Positions 48,821 through 60,757 of a stretch of 64,000 nt of DNA are shown one piece after another. Below the pieces are notes generated by a model, which was given only the letters and a program-made list of their open reading frames with translations, did no database searches and was not told the origin of the DNA. Position 1 is the first letter of the stretch. Each line of letters starts with the position of its first letter. Position numbers and translations under genes: made by a program. This DNA comes from Neocallimastix lanati (nom. inval.) (Eukaryota; Neocallimastigomycota; Neocallimastigomycetes; Neocallimastigales; Neocallimastigaceae). The stretch spans positions 777,501 through 841,500 of the forward strand of contig JACVTC010000012.1 of NCBI GenBank assembly GCA_016946835.1. Direction: 5' to 3'.

Positions 48821-50701
48821 GAACAGTTATATTTAATAAAATTATATATTTAATTACAATAAATACAAAAACAATTCAAAAATTCAGTAGGAATCAATAT
48901 TTGAAATTAACAATTTTTCTTTAAAATCAAAAACCTTAATTATATTATAATTAAACAGTTGAAAACAATCAACTTTTCCCTTCTTTTACACTTAATAATA
49001 TTTTTACAAGAGCTATGATTAAAATATTCTCTACAAGAGTTATAATTAAAATTTTAAGATTTATATGGTTATTAAATTAATACTAGTTAAAATTTAATAA
49101 TAAAGTATAATTTACAATCTCAACATTTTCCAAATTTCCAAATAGATTATGTCAAATTTTAAATTTTTTAGTAACAACAGAACAATAACGAAAAGGCATA
49201 ATTTAATAAAATATTCGTACGTTCACAATCCAATCAATCCAATCGCTGATTAATAATTATGAATATATGAATCCGAAGGGTGGTCTCTAAAAGTGTTTCG
49301 AAAGGTGGTCCATTCTGTTGTACTTATAATTTAAAATTCATTTATATCTTATTGGAATTTATCTAATATTATATTGAAAAGGACGCTTTTCTCTATAATA
49401 TTCTTTGATGATAAAATGATAATTATGATAAGGACGCTTTCATAATTATCAAGGTTAATAATATATTAAATCGAATATTATAATATATTCAATAAGTTAT
49501 ATTGATAAAATATATTCAATAGTTAAATTGATAAATTTTCAATTACAATTTCAAAATTTAGAAAATTAGTAATTATAAATTTTAAAATTTCAAATTTCGA
49601 CATTTAAAAATTTCATATTACGAAATTTCAAAATTCAATAAAAATTATATATTCAACGATTTAATATTAATTTTATATTTTAATATATTTATTATTTACT
49701 ATATTTTTAAAATTTTCAATAATTTCTAAGTTAATGGTAAAAATTGAAATGTTAATTTCAATTAAATTTCAAAATTTCAATTTCAAAAATTTACAAGGGA
49801 ATATAATTTAAAAATGGTACCAACACATTTCAAAATATTGAATTTTATAACAAAATTTTAATTTTAACAATTTTTGACAAATTTCAAATTTCATGAAATT
49901 GTCACCTAAAAGGTCTTCTCCAAAGGATTCAAGTGATTTTTTAATTCCTTATTAACTTTAAAAATTAAAATTTTTCTGTAATAAATTAAAAAATTTTTTT
50001 TTTAACAATGTTACACAAATCGTCTGGAATCCGATTTTTGTGGAAGGGCATTGTTAAGATAATAACTAAATTTCAATTCAATTTCAATTTCAATAATTCA
50101 GTTATTTGAATTTCAATATTAAAAAATAATAATATAATAATTATTATTAAATTAACTTTATTAAAATATTTAGGAATTAGTCTAGGCCAACTAATTACTA
50201 AATATTATTAACATATTGAAATTAATATATATTAATTAATGTGAACACGTGATTGTCATATTAAATTAATTTCTACATATTATATTTTAATTATAAAATA
50301 TAATATTTAGCTAATATTATATTCTTATGTTTTATTTATATTAAATATTTATATTATTATCTTATTTTATATTATCAATATCAAACTTATATTAATACTA
50401 TTACATATTCATATTAATAATTAATATTTTAATAATTAATTATTTTATATAAATACATGTTTAAATCTTTTGATTAATCTTTTGTAGGATTATTGTAATT
50501 TAAATTATAGTAATAATTATATAAAATAATAATGTAATAAAATATTATTAATATTAAATAAACTTATATTTTAAATAAAAAACTTATTTATTACTAATAA
50601 TAATATGTTTTAAATAAGAATAAAATTAAATTATTAATTAATTACTATAATTTGGCATCTTGACCTAATCGTTAAGACCAAATTATCTAAAAACTTTGAC
50701 A
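47216..50701 (+). mobile_element. LTR retrotransposon of family LTR1, short
   Basis: Two direct repeats bound it: 47216-47803 (left, lacking the first ~60 bp of the LTR) and 50052-50701 (right, with full TG...CA ends). Over the shared part I see only about three differences, so the insertion is young. The interior is only ~2.2 kb. It holds a gag-like basic coding region (47838-48629), a long A run near 48783 and a non-coding tail. A purine-rich word TGGAAGGGCAT abuts the right LTR as a polypurine tract would. No pol was seen, so the element is non-autonomous or deleted, and it looks broken. Confidence 0.7.
47838..48629 (+). pseudogene. Gag-like region of the LTR1 element (fossil)
   Basis: The region begins 35 bp after the left LTR. 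It encodes a hydrophilic, Lys- and Asn-rich product with a predicted helical first part (IEEYNEFIHKMKKKIKSKIS) and a strongly basic tail, consistent with a gag-like protein. No zinc knuckle, protease or polymerase was seen. It is broken, about once. Confidence 0.45.
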
Positions 50702-50939
50702 TAGTTAAGTTATTATAACTATAACTTTATTTAATTACATATAATATTTATATAATTTAATTTTAAATATTCATTAATTTAACAAAATTTATTTAATTAA
50801 TTTTAAATAATATATTTACAATATGTTAAATTCTCTACTGTAACTAATGTATTCTGTATTGTATTGTATTCTGTATTTCATAGTGTATTCTGTATTTTAT
50901 TAACTATTTAATTTTATATTTTTAATATAAGGATAAATT

Positions 50940-51575
50940 ATATGATCGAAATATCTTTATTATTTTATTCTTTTATTTTCGATCATTAGATTAGATTAGA
51001 AAATCGGTTAATTAAGATTTTTTCCAATTACTTTTTAAGTAATCGGTCTTACTTAATTAATGCGATGATCGATATGAATAGAATATCGATCGAAAACTTA
51101 TCTAGGTTTTTCTATCTAATCTTTTCCTAGATAAGAGATTTGTTAAGATTAGAAAACCCCTTCTTATTTAACCTTATTTTCATAAAAAAATATAAATAAG
51201 GCTCTTGAGTTCTCTTTGAGAAATCAAGAGTTATTATTATAAAAAATATAGTTATAATAGTAACGATTTTATATTTTAAACTTTAATAAATTAATAAAAT
51301 ATTTTTATTCAAAAAACATATTTTAAAAATTAAATTTATACAAATCTTTCTTCCTTCTTATTTTTCGTGTTATTATTATAATTAATTTTATAATAAACTC
51401 TACTAATATTTAGGTAAAACTCTATAGGTAAAAAAAAAAATTATTTTATTTTATTTTCTATTTTCTCAACTTAATGAATTAGTCGTTAAGTTGTTAATAA
51501 TTCTACTTTGAGTTCTTAATAGAATTATTACAATACTGATATCGTTACATTAACTAAATTTTCCATTATTTTTAT
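50940..51575 (+). mobile_element. LTR3-family copy (promoter and downstream part)
   Basis: It shares with 62050-62580 the words AACTTATCTAG, TTGTTAAGATTAGAAAACC, a TATA box (TATAAATAAGG at 51191), a hairpin (51202-51230) followed by TTATTATTAT, AATAAACTCT, TTTTCTCAACTT and the 3-prime word GAATTATTACAA. The true 5-prime end was not fixed. It sits between an LTR1 end (50701) and an LTR2 copy (51588). Internal coding sequence is absent, so this is a solo LTR or fragment. Confidence 0.55.
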
Positions 51576-51587
51576 AAAATTTATTAT

Positions 51588-52811
51588 TGTCACGAATACT
51601 AGTGGATTTGAAGTTAAAATTCACTATTAGATCAATTGAAATTTAATTTAGTTATAGACAAAAATTATTTTTAATTCGATTTTAATTATAAAAATAAATA
51701 TTAGAAGCATTAAAGAATTAGAAACCAAAGGGTTTGGACTTATATTAAAGATAATTTAATTTATTTTAACCCTTTAGAATTTAATAAAAATAACATGAAG
51801 AAAAACAACAATAACTCAACAAATAATGGAAATAATATATTGATATTCACGCTAAAATTATATTCATTAGAAAGCTACGGTCGAGAACTACAACATATGT
51901 TAAAATCAACCTTATTGGACAACTAGATAACGAGATATTGGACTTTAAAGATATTTAAATATAAAAATATAATTTAATTATTTAATTAAGACCTTAAATT
52001 AGTAATTAAGAAATTTATATTAGATAAATCTCTTAACTTAGAAATTATATTATTAAATTTTATTATTAATTAAAAATACAGAATTAGTTATTAGTAATAG
52101 TTTCATAATATTTTAAATAAGTTTTATAAGTTTTATATATTTTATTATTATATATTTTTATTCAATTATTTTCTAAAAAATTCTAAGGAATTCTTTATCA
52201 TTCTAAAGACTTCCGAAAGAGAATTTTTAATTAGTTTTAATATTTTATTTATTTATTTTATTTTATATTTTATTATTAAATTAGTTTTATTATTAAATTG
52301 TTTTATGAATAAGTTATATAGTTATTTTATTAAAAGATTCTTATCAATATTATTTTATTATTATATTTTCTATAGTTTATATACATGTATGAATATATTA
52401 AGATTAAAATGTATTAATTAATTATATTGTTAATTATTATTTTAGTTTAGTATAAAAAGGATTTGAAAATTCCATATTTTGAATTCTTTGTAAGATTATT
52501 AACCTTTAACCTTTAACTATTAATTTACTTTAAACTATTAACATAAAGTTAATAAATTAATTATAACAATAAATAATTCTTTATATTAATCTTAGTTAAT
52601 TTTATTATTAAAATATATATTAAATAAAGTTCTAATAAAACATAAATCTTAAATATTGAAATCTTAATTATAAAACTCTGTGTGTGCTATTTATTATTTA
52701 AATTTAATTAAATTGTTATAATTAATAAAAAACATCTTGACCTGACCAATTTAACCCAAACTAGGAAAGATATAGCAAGAATATTACCTAAACACTCAAT
52801 TAAATTTTACA
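51588..52811 (+). mobile_element. Solo LTR, family LTR2, copy 1
   Basis: 1224 bp from TGTCACGAATACTAGTGG to AATTAAATTTTACA, flanked on both sides by the 5-bp duplication ATTAT (51583-51587 and 52812-52816). A TATA-like TATAAAAAGG at 52451 sets the orientation. The end region carries ACATCTTGACCTGACC, related to the end of LTR1. No internal coding part lies beside it, so it arose by LTR-LTR recombination. Confidence 0.8.
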
Positions 52812-52816
52812 ATTAT

Positions 52817-53269
52817 ATATTTTTTTTCCATAAAAATGGTTTTTACTTTAATAAATATTTTCCTAGTTTTTTCTTCTAATATTTTTCAAGGAAAAAACTT
52901 ATAATTTTAGGATTAGAATAATATAATGATTTGTTTAAAATTATTTTGTAAAATTATAAATGAAAAACACTTGAATTTTTAAAAAATCAAGGATTATTAT
53001 TATTCTTATAATAATAATAACAATAAACGAAATAATTATTCATAAAAAAAAAATTTACTTAAAAATATATTTACTTTTTACTTTCTTTTCTTCTCAATTA
53101 ATGAAGTTAATAATTTCATATAAATATGGTCCATTTATAAGGATTTGTTACAATAATAACTCTTCATAAATTACTATTTAAATTTTTAATTTATCGTACT
53201 TTTTAACCTTTATTTTATTATATTTTTTTTAAAGATAGATGATTCCGGTATTAGAATTAATAAAGATAA
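52817..53269. other. AT-rich stretch, no gene seen
   Basis: Homopolymers and A+T only. The coding-like relic on the minus strand ends just to its right. Confidence 0.5.
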
Positions 53270-55375
53270 TTCTTAAAAAGTATCAACTGGTACTAATAAT
53301 CATAGGGAAGAAGTAAATCATTAACTTGATCGAAATCAGGTAAATCCGGATTATCCATATAGTTTACTTCATTGAATTCTTCAGCATAGATTCCAACAGG
53401 CTCAAAAATACTTTTATTAGTAAGAACTTCAAGATGATTTAGATTTAATATTTTAAAGTATGCTTTACCTTTAGGGTAACTAGTTTACATATTAAAATAT
53501 TTTACATCGTTATTACCAAAAACGAGATCATTATTTCCATTCATAAATATTTCAAGTGTATATCCTGAGGTAAAGTCATCAGTCAAGCTAAATATTCTTT
53601 TTATTTTCTGAATTTGAACCCTCTACATAATACGGATTTTCTACTTTAGCACATTAGACATTTACCTCCGAAATGGAATGTATGATTTAAATTTTTTATT
53701 AGAATTTAATTTTTCTTCATTATCAAGGGTTAGTATATCTACGATTTTATATTCTACGAAAATTTCTGTATTTCATGGTAATTTCCTTCATTAAGTTCAT
53801 TATCAGCAATATGTTTTTTGAGTTTTTTCTGGTAGAAATGAATATTCCATATCTTCTGTTTTACTATTATAAGGATCGTAATTATATTTATTGGATTTTT
53901 CTTTTTTAGGTTAATGTATTTTACCCTCTTCTTTAAATACTATAAATTCTTGTTTGCTAGGTTTTCTCTCTTTGTAATCTTTAGTTTTATATTTTTTGGG
54001 GAAAAATTATAATTATGAAGATTCTCTTCATTAATTAATTTGCTAAAATCATCTTAAAGAGGATTTACTCTTTCGTTTATTTTACCAAAATCTCCGCCGT
54101 AATTATCAGGTTCTTGGAATTAATAGATGGATGGGCTAGGATTAAATTCAATATTTTGAAAGATTATTTTTTTTTTTTAGTTAATAATATTTCTTACAGA
54201 TATTCTTTGAGGCATACTTAATTTATCATATTAATTTAATTTTTCAGGTCTCCTCTATATTGTTCTAATTGTTCTGTCTGAGGTATATACTTAGTGTAAA
54301 CACCCTCGCCATTACATTCAAATATTCATTTATTTGATTTATCATTTGTCTATAACCAATACTAACATGAAATTCATTATTCATTATCATAGTTTTAGAT
54401 ACACTATCACTTTTATTCTTCACTATTATCGTTATCGAATAAATCGAACAAATTGGCTAATTCGAATAACAACACTTATCTTTGTAAATACTGTTATAGT
54501 TCAATTCCTAATGGTCATATATTAAATTGTAAATTGCTTCTGAAAAAGATTTGGAACTTTCGTAAATGGAATTTGGGTCAATTTGTGAAGTTATTTGTAT
54601 AATTTTTTTCACTTTCCTAGTTTTCGTTGTTTTTTTCATCTTTTTTAGATTTAATAACTGAATATCTGAAGCTATTATCTAGGTCGAGAAAATCACAGAA
54701 GTCAAAAACCATGTCAAATATATTGTATTTGGTTACCAAATTTTCATTTAAATTGATACTACCAATATTGTTTGATATTTCATTAAAAACGTGTACAATT
54801 ATTGAATTTTTGTTTTATTGAGGTTTTCGACGGATTCAATATTTTTTTTTTCATACTAGAATTAGAAGATTGTAGTTTTAGGGCGAGGGAATGAAACGAA
54901 CTTCATCCTCATCCATCGTTAAAAAACTTTTGATTGATTTCTTGAAAATAAATTTACATTAATTATCTATATATATATCAAAAAACGATATTACCATTAT
55001 AGTTTACTTCTTTATGTAATATAATACTTAATTGTGAATTGAAGATAAGGTATTTACATATTTTCTGAAATAGTTCGATTTTTGTCATATATTGTCAATT
55101 TGATTTCTAGTATTCTCTATTATGCGACTAGTGGTTTCATAGATACTTTCACTATTAATAATTTGAATAAACATTTGAAAGAGTTCCTATAATGAAGTGT
55201 TTTTTTCAATATCTTCAGTTATTGCTAATACATTTGGTAGTTCTTTCATACAATTCCAAAAGTAAACACATTTAGATTCTGTCATATGAAGAAATGTTAT
55301 ATATCTATATTTGTTAAAATCTATATTATCCACATTTTTTTTGGTTTTCATTAACTATATTTTGACGTTTATGCA
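53270..55375 (-). mobile_element. Coding relic, probably the interior of an LTR element (fossil)
   Basis: On the minus strand, stretches of protein-like sequence occur throughout, including MTESKCVYFWNCMKELP near 55250, MDEDEVRFIPSP near 54910 and a well-kept acidic C-terminus ending PDLPDFDQVNDLLLPYDY near 53300. The product is acidic, Asn- and Tyr-rich and matches no family I know. Its start lies ~130 bp inside a minus-strand LTR1 fragment (55506-55810), which suggests it is that element's internal protein. It is old and broken in many places. Confidence 0.35.
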
Positions 55376-55505
55376 TAGTACCAGCCTTAAAATTGACCAA
55401 TCAGATTGAGTAATTTACACTCATTAAATCTAATTAGTATTTCATATTAATATTACTGTTTTAAACCGTAAATAGCCTTATATAGTTTCCAAAAACCCTT
55501 GCCCT

Positions 55506-55810
55506 AAAAATATAAGAATCTAATTTATTTAAATATTATTAAAATATAATATGTAAAGATTTTGATAATAAATTAATAGAAATTAAGAAATTAATTTAAT
55601 ATGACAATCACGTGTTTACATTATTTAATATATATTAATTTCAATATGTTAATAATATTTAGTAATTAGTTGGCCTAGACTAATTCCTAAATATTTTAAT
55701 AACGTTAATTTAATAATATTTATTATATATTATTATTCATTAATATTGAAATTCAAATAACTGAATTATTGAAATTAAAATTGAATTGAAATTCAGTTAT
55801 TATCTTAACA
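55506..55810 (-). mobile_element. LTR1-family fragment, reversed
   Basis: It carries the LTR1 words CACGTG, TTGGCCTAGACTAATTCCTA and the terminal repeat ending TATCTTAACA at 55810. Only the first ~300 bp of the LTR are kept, with an extra ~30 bp near 55560. Its outer end is followed exactly five bases later by LTR2 copy 2. Confidence 0.75.
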
Positions 55811-55815
55811 AGTTG

Positions 55816-57030
55816 TGTAAAGTTATATTGATTGATTAGGTAAGATTCTTGCTATATCTTTCCTAATTTGGGTTAAATTGGTCAGGTCAAGATGTTCTTA
55901 TTAATTATAATAATTTAATTAAATTTAAATAATAAATAATACACACAGAGTTTTATAATTAAGATTTCAATATTTAAGATTTATGTTTTATTAGAACTTT
56001 ATTTAATATATATTTTAATAATAAAATTAACTAAGATTAACACAAAAATTTATTTATTGTTATAATTAATTTATTAACTTTATGTTAATAGTTTAAAGTA
56101 AATTAATAGTTAAAGGTTAAAGGTTAATAATCTTACAAAGAATTCAAAATATGGAATTTCAAATCCTTTTTATACTAAACTAATATAATAATTAACAATA
56201 CAATTAAATAATACATTTTAATCTTAATATATTCATATATGTATATAAACTATATAAAATATAAAAATAAAATAATATTGATAAGAGTCTTTTAATAAAA
56301 TAACTATATAAATTATAAAACAATTTAATAATAAAACTAATTTAATAATAAAATATAAAATAAAATAAAATAAAATATTAAAACTAATTAAAAATTCTCT
56401 TTCGGAAATCTTTAGAATGATAAAGAATTCCTTAGAATCTTTTAGAAAATAATTGAATAAAAAAATATAATAATAAAATATATAAAACTTATAAAACTTA
56501 TTTAAAATATTATAAAACTATTACTAATAACTAATTCTGTATTTTTAATTAATAATAAAAATTAATATATAAATTCCAAATTAAGAGATTTTATCTAATA
56601 TAAAATTCTTAATTAATAATTTAGGGTCTTAATTAAATAATTAAATTATTTTTTACATATTAGAATATCTTTAAAGTCCAATATCTCGTTATCTAGTTGT
56701 CCAATAAGGTTGTTTTTAACATATGTTGTAGTTCTCGTCCGTAGCTTTCTAATGAGTATAATTTTAGCGTGAATTTCAATATATTATTTCCATTATTTGT
56801 TGAGTTATCGTTGTTTTTCTTCATGTTATTTTTATTAAATTCTTAAGGGTTAAAATAAATTAAATTATCTTTAAAATAAGTCCAAACCCTTTGGTTTCTA
56901 ATTATTTAATGTTTCTAATATTTATTTTTATAATTAAAATCGAATTAAAATAATTTTTGTCAATAACTAAATTAAATTTCAATTGATCTAATAGTGAATT
57001 TTAATCTCAAATCCACTAGTATTCGTGACA
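55816..57030 (-). mobile_element. Solo LTR, family LTR2, copy 2
   Basis: 1215 bp, reverse of copy 1, from TGTAAAGTTATATTG to ATTCGTGACA, with the 5-bp duplication AGTTG on both sides (55811-55815 and 57031-57035). The TATA-like box reads CCTTTTTATA at 56165 on the plus strand. It is very close in sequence to copy 3. No internal region is present. Confidence 0.85.
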
Positions 57031-57035
57031 AGTTG

Positions 57036-57865
57036 AAATTCTAATTAATAATCCATTATATTATATATTCGTTCTTTGCTAAACATGCTATGGTTCGGGT
57101 TTTATTAGAAATTTTATTAATTATTTATTTTTAATATTATTCTGTCTATATTTTAATTATTGAAAAACTTCACTTATTTATACTTTTTAAAAAAAAATAA
57201 ATATGTAAAGCCTTTCTACATTTTATTATCATATTTAAAAAAAAATAATTTACTATTACTAATTACTTCAAATTTTATATTAATTTAAATTAACTAATTC
57301 ATAAGTATTTTTATTTTAATAAATTTTGTTTATATAATTTTATATTATTTTTCATATACTAAAACTAAATTATTTAATATATACGAAAAGAAACAAACAA
57401 AATTTAAAAAGATTTTACAGAAAAATAAAGTTATTTTAATCAAGAATGTTAATATAATATTCTTATATTTTATATAAATTTAAAAACTATAATATATTTA
57501 ATATTTATTATTAATCAATTAAAATTTGATTTTATTTGTGGTGAATAAAAATATTAAATAATCAATTTAAAAATAAAATAAAATACTAAAAAGAATACAA
57601 TTTTAATATTGATACAATATAATAATAATATTATAATATATTTGAAAATAAAAATAAAATATTAATATTGATAAAAAACACTTTAATAAAATAATAAAAT
57701 TTAAGGTTAAATTATAGATATTGATATTAATAATAAAAATATAGAATTATTGATAATATTTTAGAAACTTTTAATAAAAACATGAAAAAATTACATTTAT
57801 AAAATAATTTAGTATAGAAAATATAGTAAAGTATTATTAAGTAAAGAATAATATAATGGATTCTA
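57036..57865. other. AT-rich stretch, no gene seen
   Basis: The first ~60 bp (AAATTCTAATTAATAATCCA...TTCGTTCTTT) repeat the sequence to the right of LTR2 copy 3 at 59735, so both LTRs lie in copies of the same older repeat. The remainder is A+T with no coding signal. Confidence 0.5.
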
Positions 57866-57870
57866 AAGTA

Positions 57871-58509
57871 TGTTAAGATAATAACTGAATTTCAATTTCA
57901 ATTTCAATAATTCAGTTATTTGAATTTCAATATTAATAATTAATAATAATAATAATAATTATTAAAATATTTAGGAAATAGTCTAGACCAACTAATTGAC
58001 TAAATATTATTTACATATTGAAATTAATATATATTAAATAATGTAAACACGTGATTGTCATATTAAATTAATTTCTACATATTATATTTTAATTATTAAA
58101 TATAATATTTAGCTACATTAGATTCTTATATTTTATTTATATTAAATATTTATATTATTATCTTATTTTATATTATCAATATCAAACTTATATTAATATT
58201 ATTTACATATTCATATTAATAATTAATATTTTAATAATTAATTATTTTATATAAATACATGTTTAAATCTTTTGATTAATCCTTTGTAGGATTATTGTAA
58301 TTTAAATTATAGTAATAATTATATAAAATAATAATGTAATAAAATATTATTAAGATTAAATAAAATTTATATTTTAAATAAAAATTTATTTATAAAATTT
58401 ACTAATAACAATATGTTTTAAATAAGAGTAAATTTAAATTATTAATTAATTACTATAATTTGGCATCTTGACCTAATCGTTAAGTCCAAATTATCTAAAA
58501 ACTTTAACA
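57871..58509 (+). mobile_element. Solo LTR, family LTR1
   Basis: 639 bp from TGTTAAGATAATAACTG to CTAAAAACTTTAACA, with the inverted terminal pair TGTTA/TAACA. It is flanked by AAGTA (57866-57870 and 58510-58514). It matches the LTRs at 47216-47803 and 50052-50701 along its length with modest divergence. The right AAGTA is also the left duplication of the next element. Confidence 0.85.
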
Positions 58510-58514
58510 AAGTA

Positions 58515-59728
58515 TGTAAAAGTTTATTGGGTAGTAGGTAAGATTCTTGCTATATCTTTCCTAGTTTGGGTTAAATTGGTCAGGTCAAGATGTTTTTATT
58601 AATTATAACAATTAATTAAATTTAAATTATAAATAACACACACAGAGTTTTATAATTAAGATTTCAATATTTAAGATTTATGTTTTATTAGAACTTTATT
58701 TAATATATATTTTAATAATAAAATTAACTAAGATTAACACAAAAATTTATTTATTGTTATAATTAATTTATTAACTTTATGTTAATAGTTTAAAGTAAAT
58801 TAATAGTTAAAGGTTAAAGGTTAATAATCTTACAAAGAATTCAAAATATGGAATTTCAAATCCTTTTTATACTAAACTAAAATAATAATTAACAATACAA
58901 TTAAATAATACATTTTAATCTTAATATATTCATATATGTATATAAACTATATAAAATATAAAAATAAAATAATATTGATAAGAGTCTTTTAATAAAATAA
59001 CTATATATATTATAAAACAATTTAATAATAAAACTAATTTAATAATAAAATATAAAATAAAATAAAATAAAATATTAAAACTAATTAAAAATTCTCTTTC
59101 GGAAATCTTTAGAATGATAAAGAATTCCTTAGAATCTTTTAGAAAATAATTGAATAAAAATATATAATAATAAAATATATAAAACTTATAAAACTTATTT
59201 AAAATATTATAAAACTATTACTAATAACTAATTCTGTATTTTTAATTAATAATAAAAATTAATAATATAATTTCCAAGCTAAAAGATTTATCTAATATAA
59301 ATTTCTTAATAAATAATTTGGGGTCTTAATTAAATAATTAAATTATATTTTTATATTTAAATATCTTTAAAGTCCAATATCCCGTTATCTAGTTGTCCAA
59401 TAAGGTTGATTTTAATATATGTTGTAGTTCTCGTCCGTAGCTTTCCAATGGATATAATTTTAGTGTGAATATCAATATATTATTTCCATTATTTGTTGAG
59501 TTATTGTTGTTTTTCTTCATGTTATTTATATTAAATTCTAAAGGGTTAAATTAAATTAAATTATCTTTAATAAATAAGTCCAAACCCTTTGGTTTCTAAT
59601 TCATTAATGTTTCTAATATTTATTTTTATAATTAAAATCGAATTAAAATAATTTTTGTCAATAACTAAATTAAATTTCAATTGATCTAATAGTGAATTTT
59701 AACTTCAAATCCACTAGTATTCGTGACA
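58515..59728 (-). mobile_element. Solo LTR, family LTR2, copy 3
   Basis: 1214 bp from TGTAAAAGTTTATTGGG to ATTCGTGACA, flanked by AAGTA (58510-58514 and 59729-59733). The TATA-like box reads CCTTTTTATA at 58863 on the plus strand. It is close to copy 2 and in the same orientation. Confidence 0.85.
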
Positions 59729-59784
59729 AAGTAAGTTGAAATTCTAATTAATAATCCATTATATGTTCGTTCTTTACCAAACAA

Positions 59785-60753
59785 TGATTTATACCTAATA
59801 TTCTTAATCTACAAAAATTAAATTTTGTAGAAGTGAATAAGAGGATAAATACTGAATAAAATAGATTTAAGAAATTTAAAAAAAAAATAAATATGTTTTA
59901 TTATTAAACACAAAAATGTTTTATTAAAAAAAAAAAATTATTTTTATTTTAATATTAATCTTTATTTATTTAATAATTAATTATGTTTAAATTAATAAAA
60001 TAATTGTTAAAACTAATAAAATAATAAAATGAAATATTTATTATTTATACTAATTTATTTTAAATTTTAATAATAAAATTGATTATTAATAACTAATAAA
60101 ATATCTATAATAATTTATTAAATAATTAATAATCATACTTTTTGATTATTAAAACTAATAAAATATCTATAATAATTTATTAAATAATTAATAATAAAGA
60201 ATAATTTATAAGAAATATTTACATGTTTTTATATTTTTCTTTGATTTTAAACTATTTACATTAAAAATAATAAAATTAATAAAAGAAAAATAAAGAATAA
60301 TTTATTATTAAATTAAACAATATTTACAATTAAAATATTAATAAAGATGAGTCTTAAAGTGTTATTTTAATTACAATTTGTTTATAAAAGTTGAGTTATA
60401 AAATAAATAAAATAATCATTATTTTAAATAAAAGTAACTTAATTATTTAACTATTTAATTTTAATTTTGAGATGTTTATAAGTTTGTTTATTTGTTATTT
60501 ATAATATATTAAATTTATTATTTTGTTTATTTGTAGTTTTAGAAAAATATTATTTATTATTTTATTTTAGTTTTTAATTAAAATTATTAATGATTAATTT
60601 ATTATTATTTTATTTTAATTATTTTTATTTAATTAAATTTTCTTTAATATAGATTTAATTTTTTTTTTTTAGAATGGATTAATTTTTGGGTTAAGTTAGA
60701 CAAGAATTTATTCTTTATTAGTTATTTTAATTTAATAATTTTGTTATTTATCA
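59785..60753 (+). mobile_element. Solo LTR, family LTR4, left copy
   Basis: 969 bp from TGATTTATACCTAATATTC to TTTTGTTATTTATCA. A 4-bp duplication ACAA lies on both sides (59781-59784 and 60754-60757). An inverted, very similar copy lies at 62581-63543. The strand given is arbitrary because no promoter was recognised. Confidence 0.7.
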
Positions 60754-60757
60754 ACAA

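Noticed and set aside
58440-58510. Possible tRNA-like sequence around TTGACCTAATCGTTAAGTCC
   Set aside because: No acceptor stem or TPsiC arm could be folded; it is the conserved end of LTR1.
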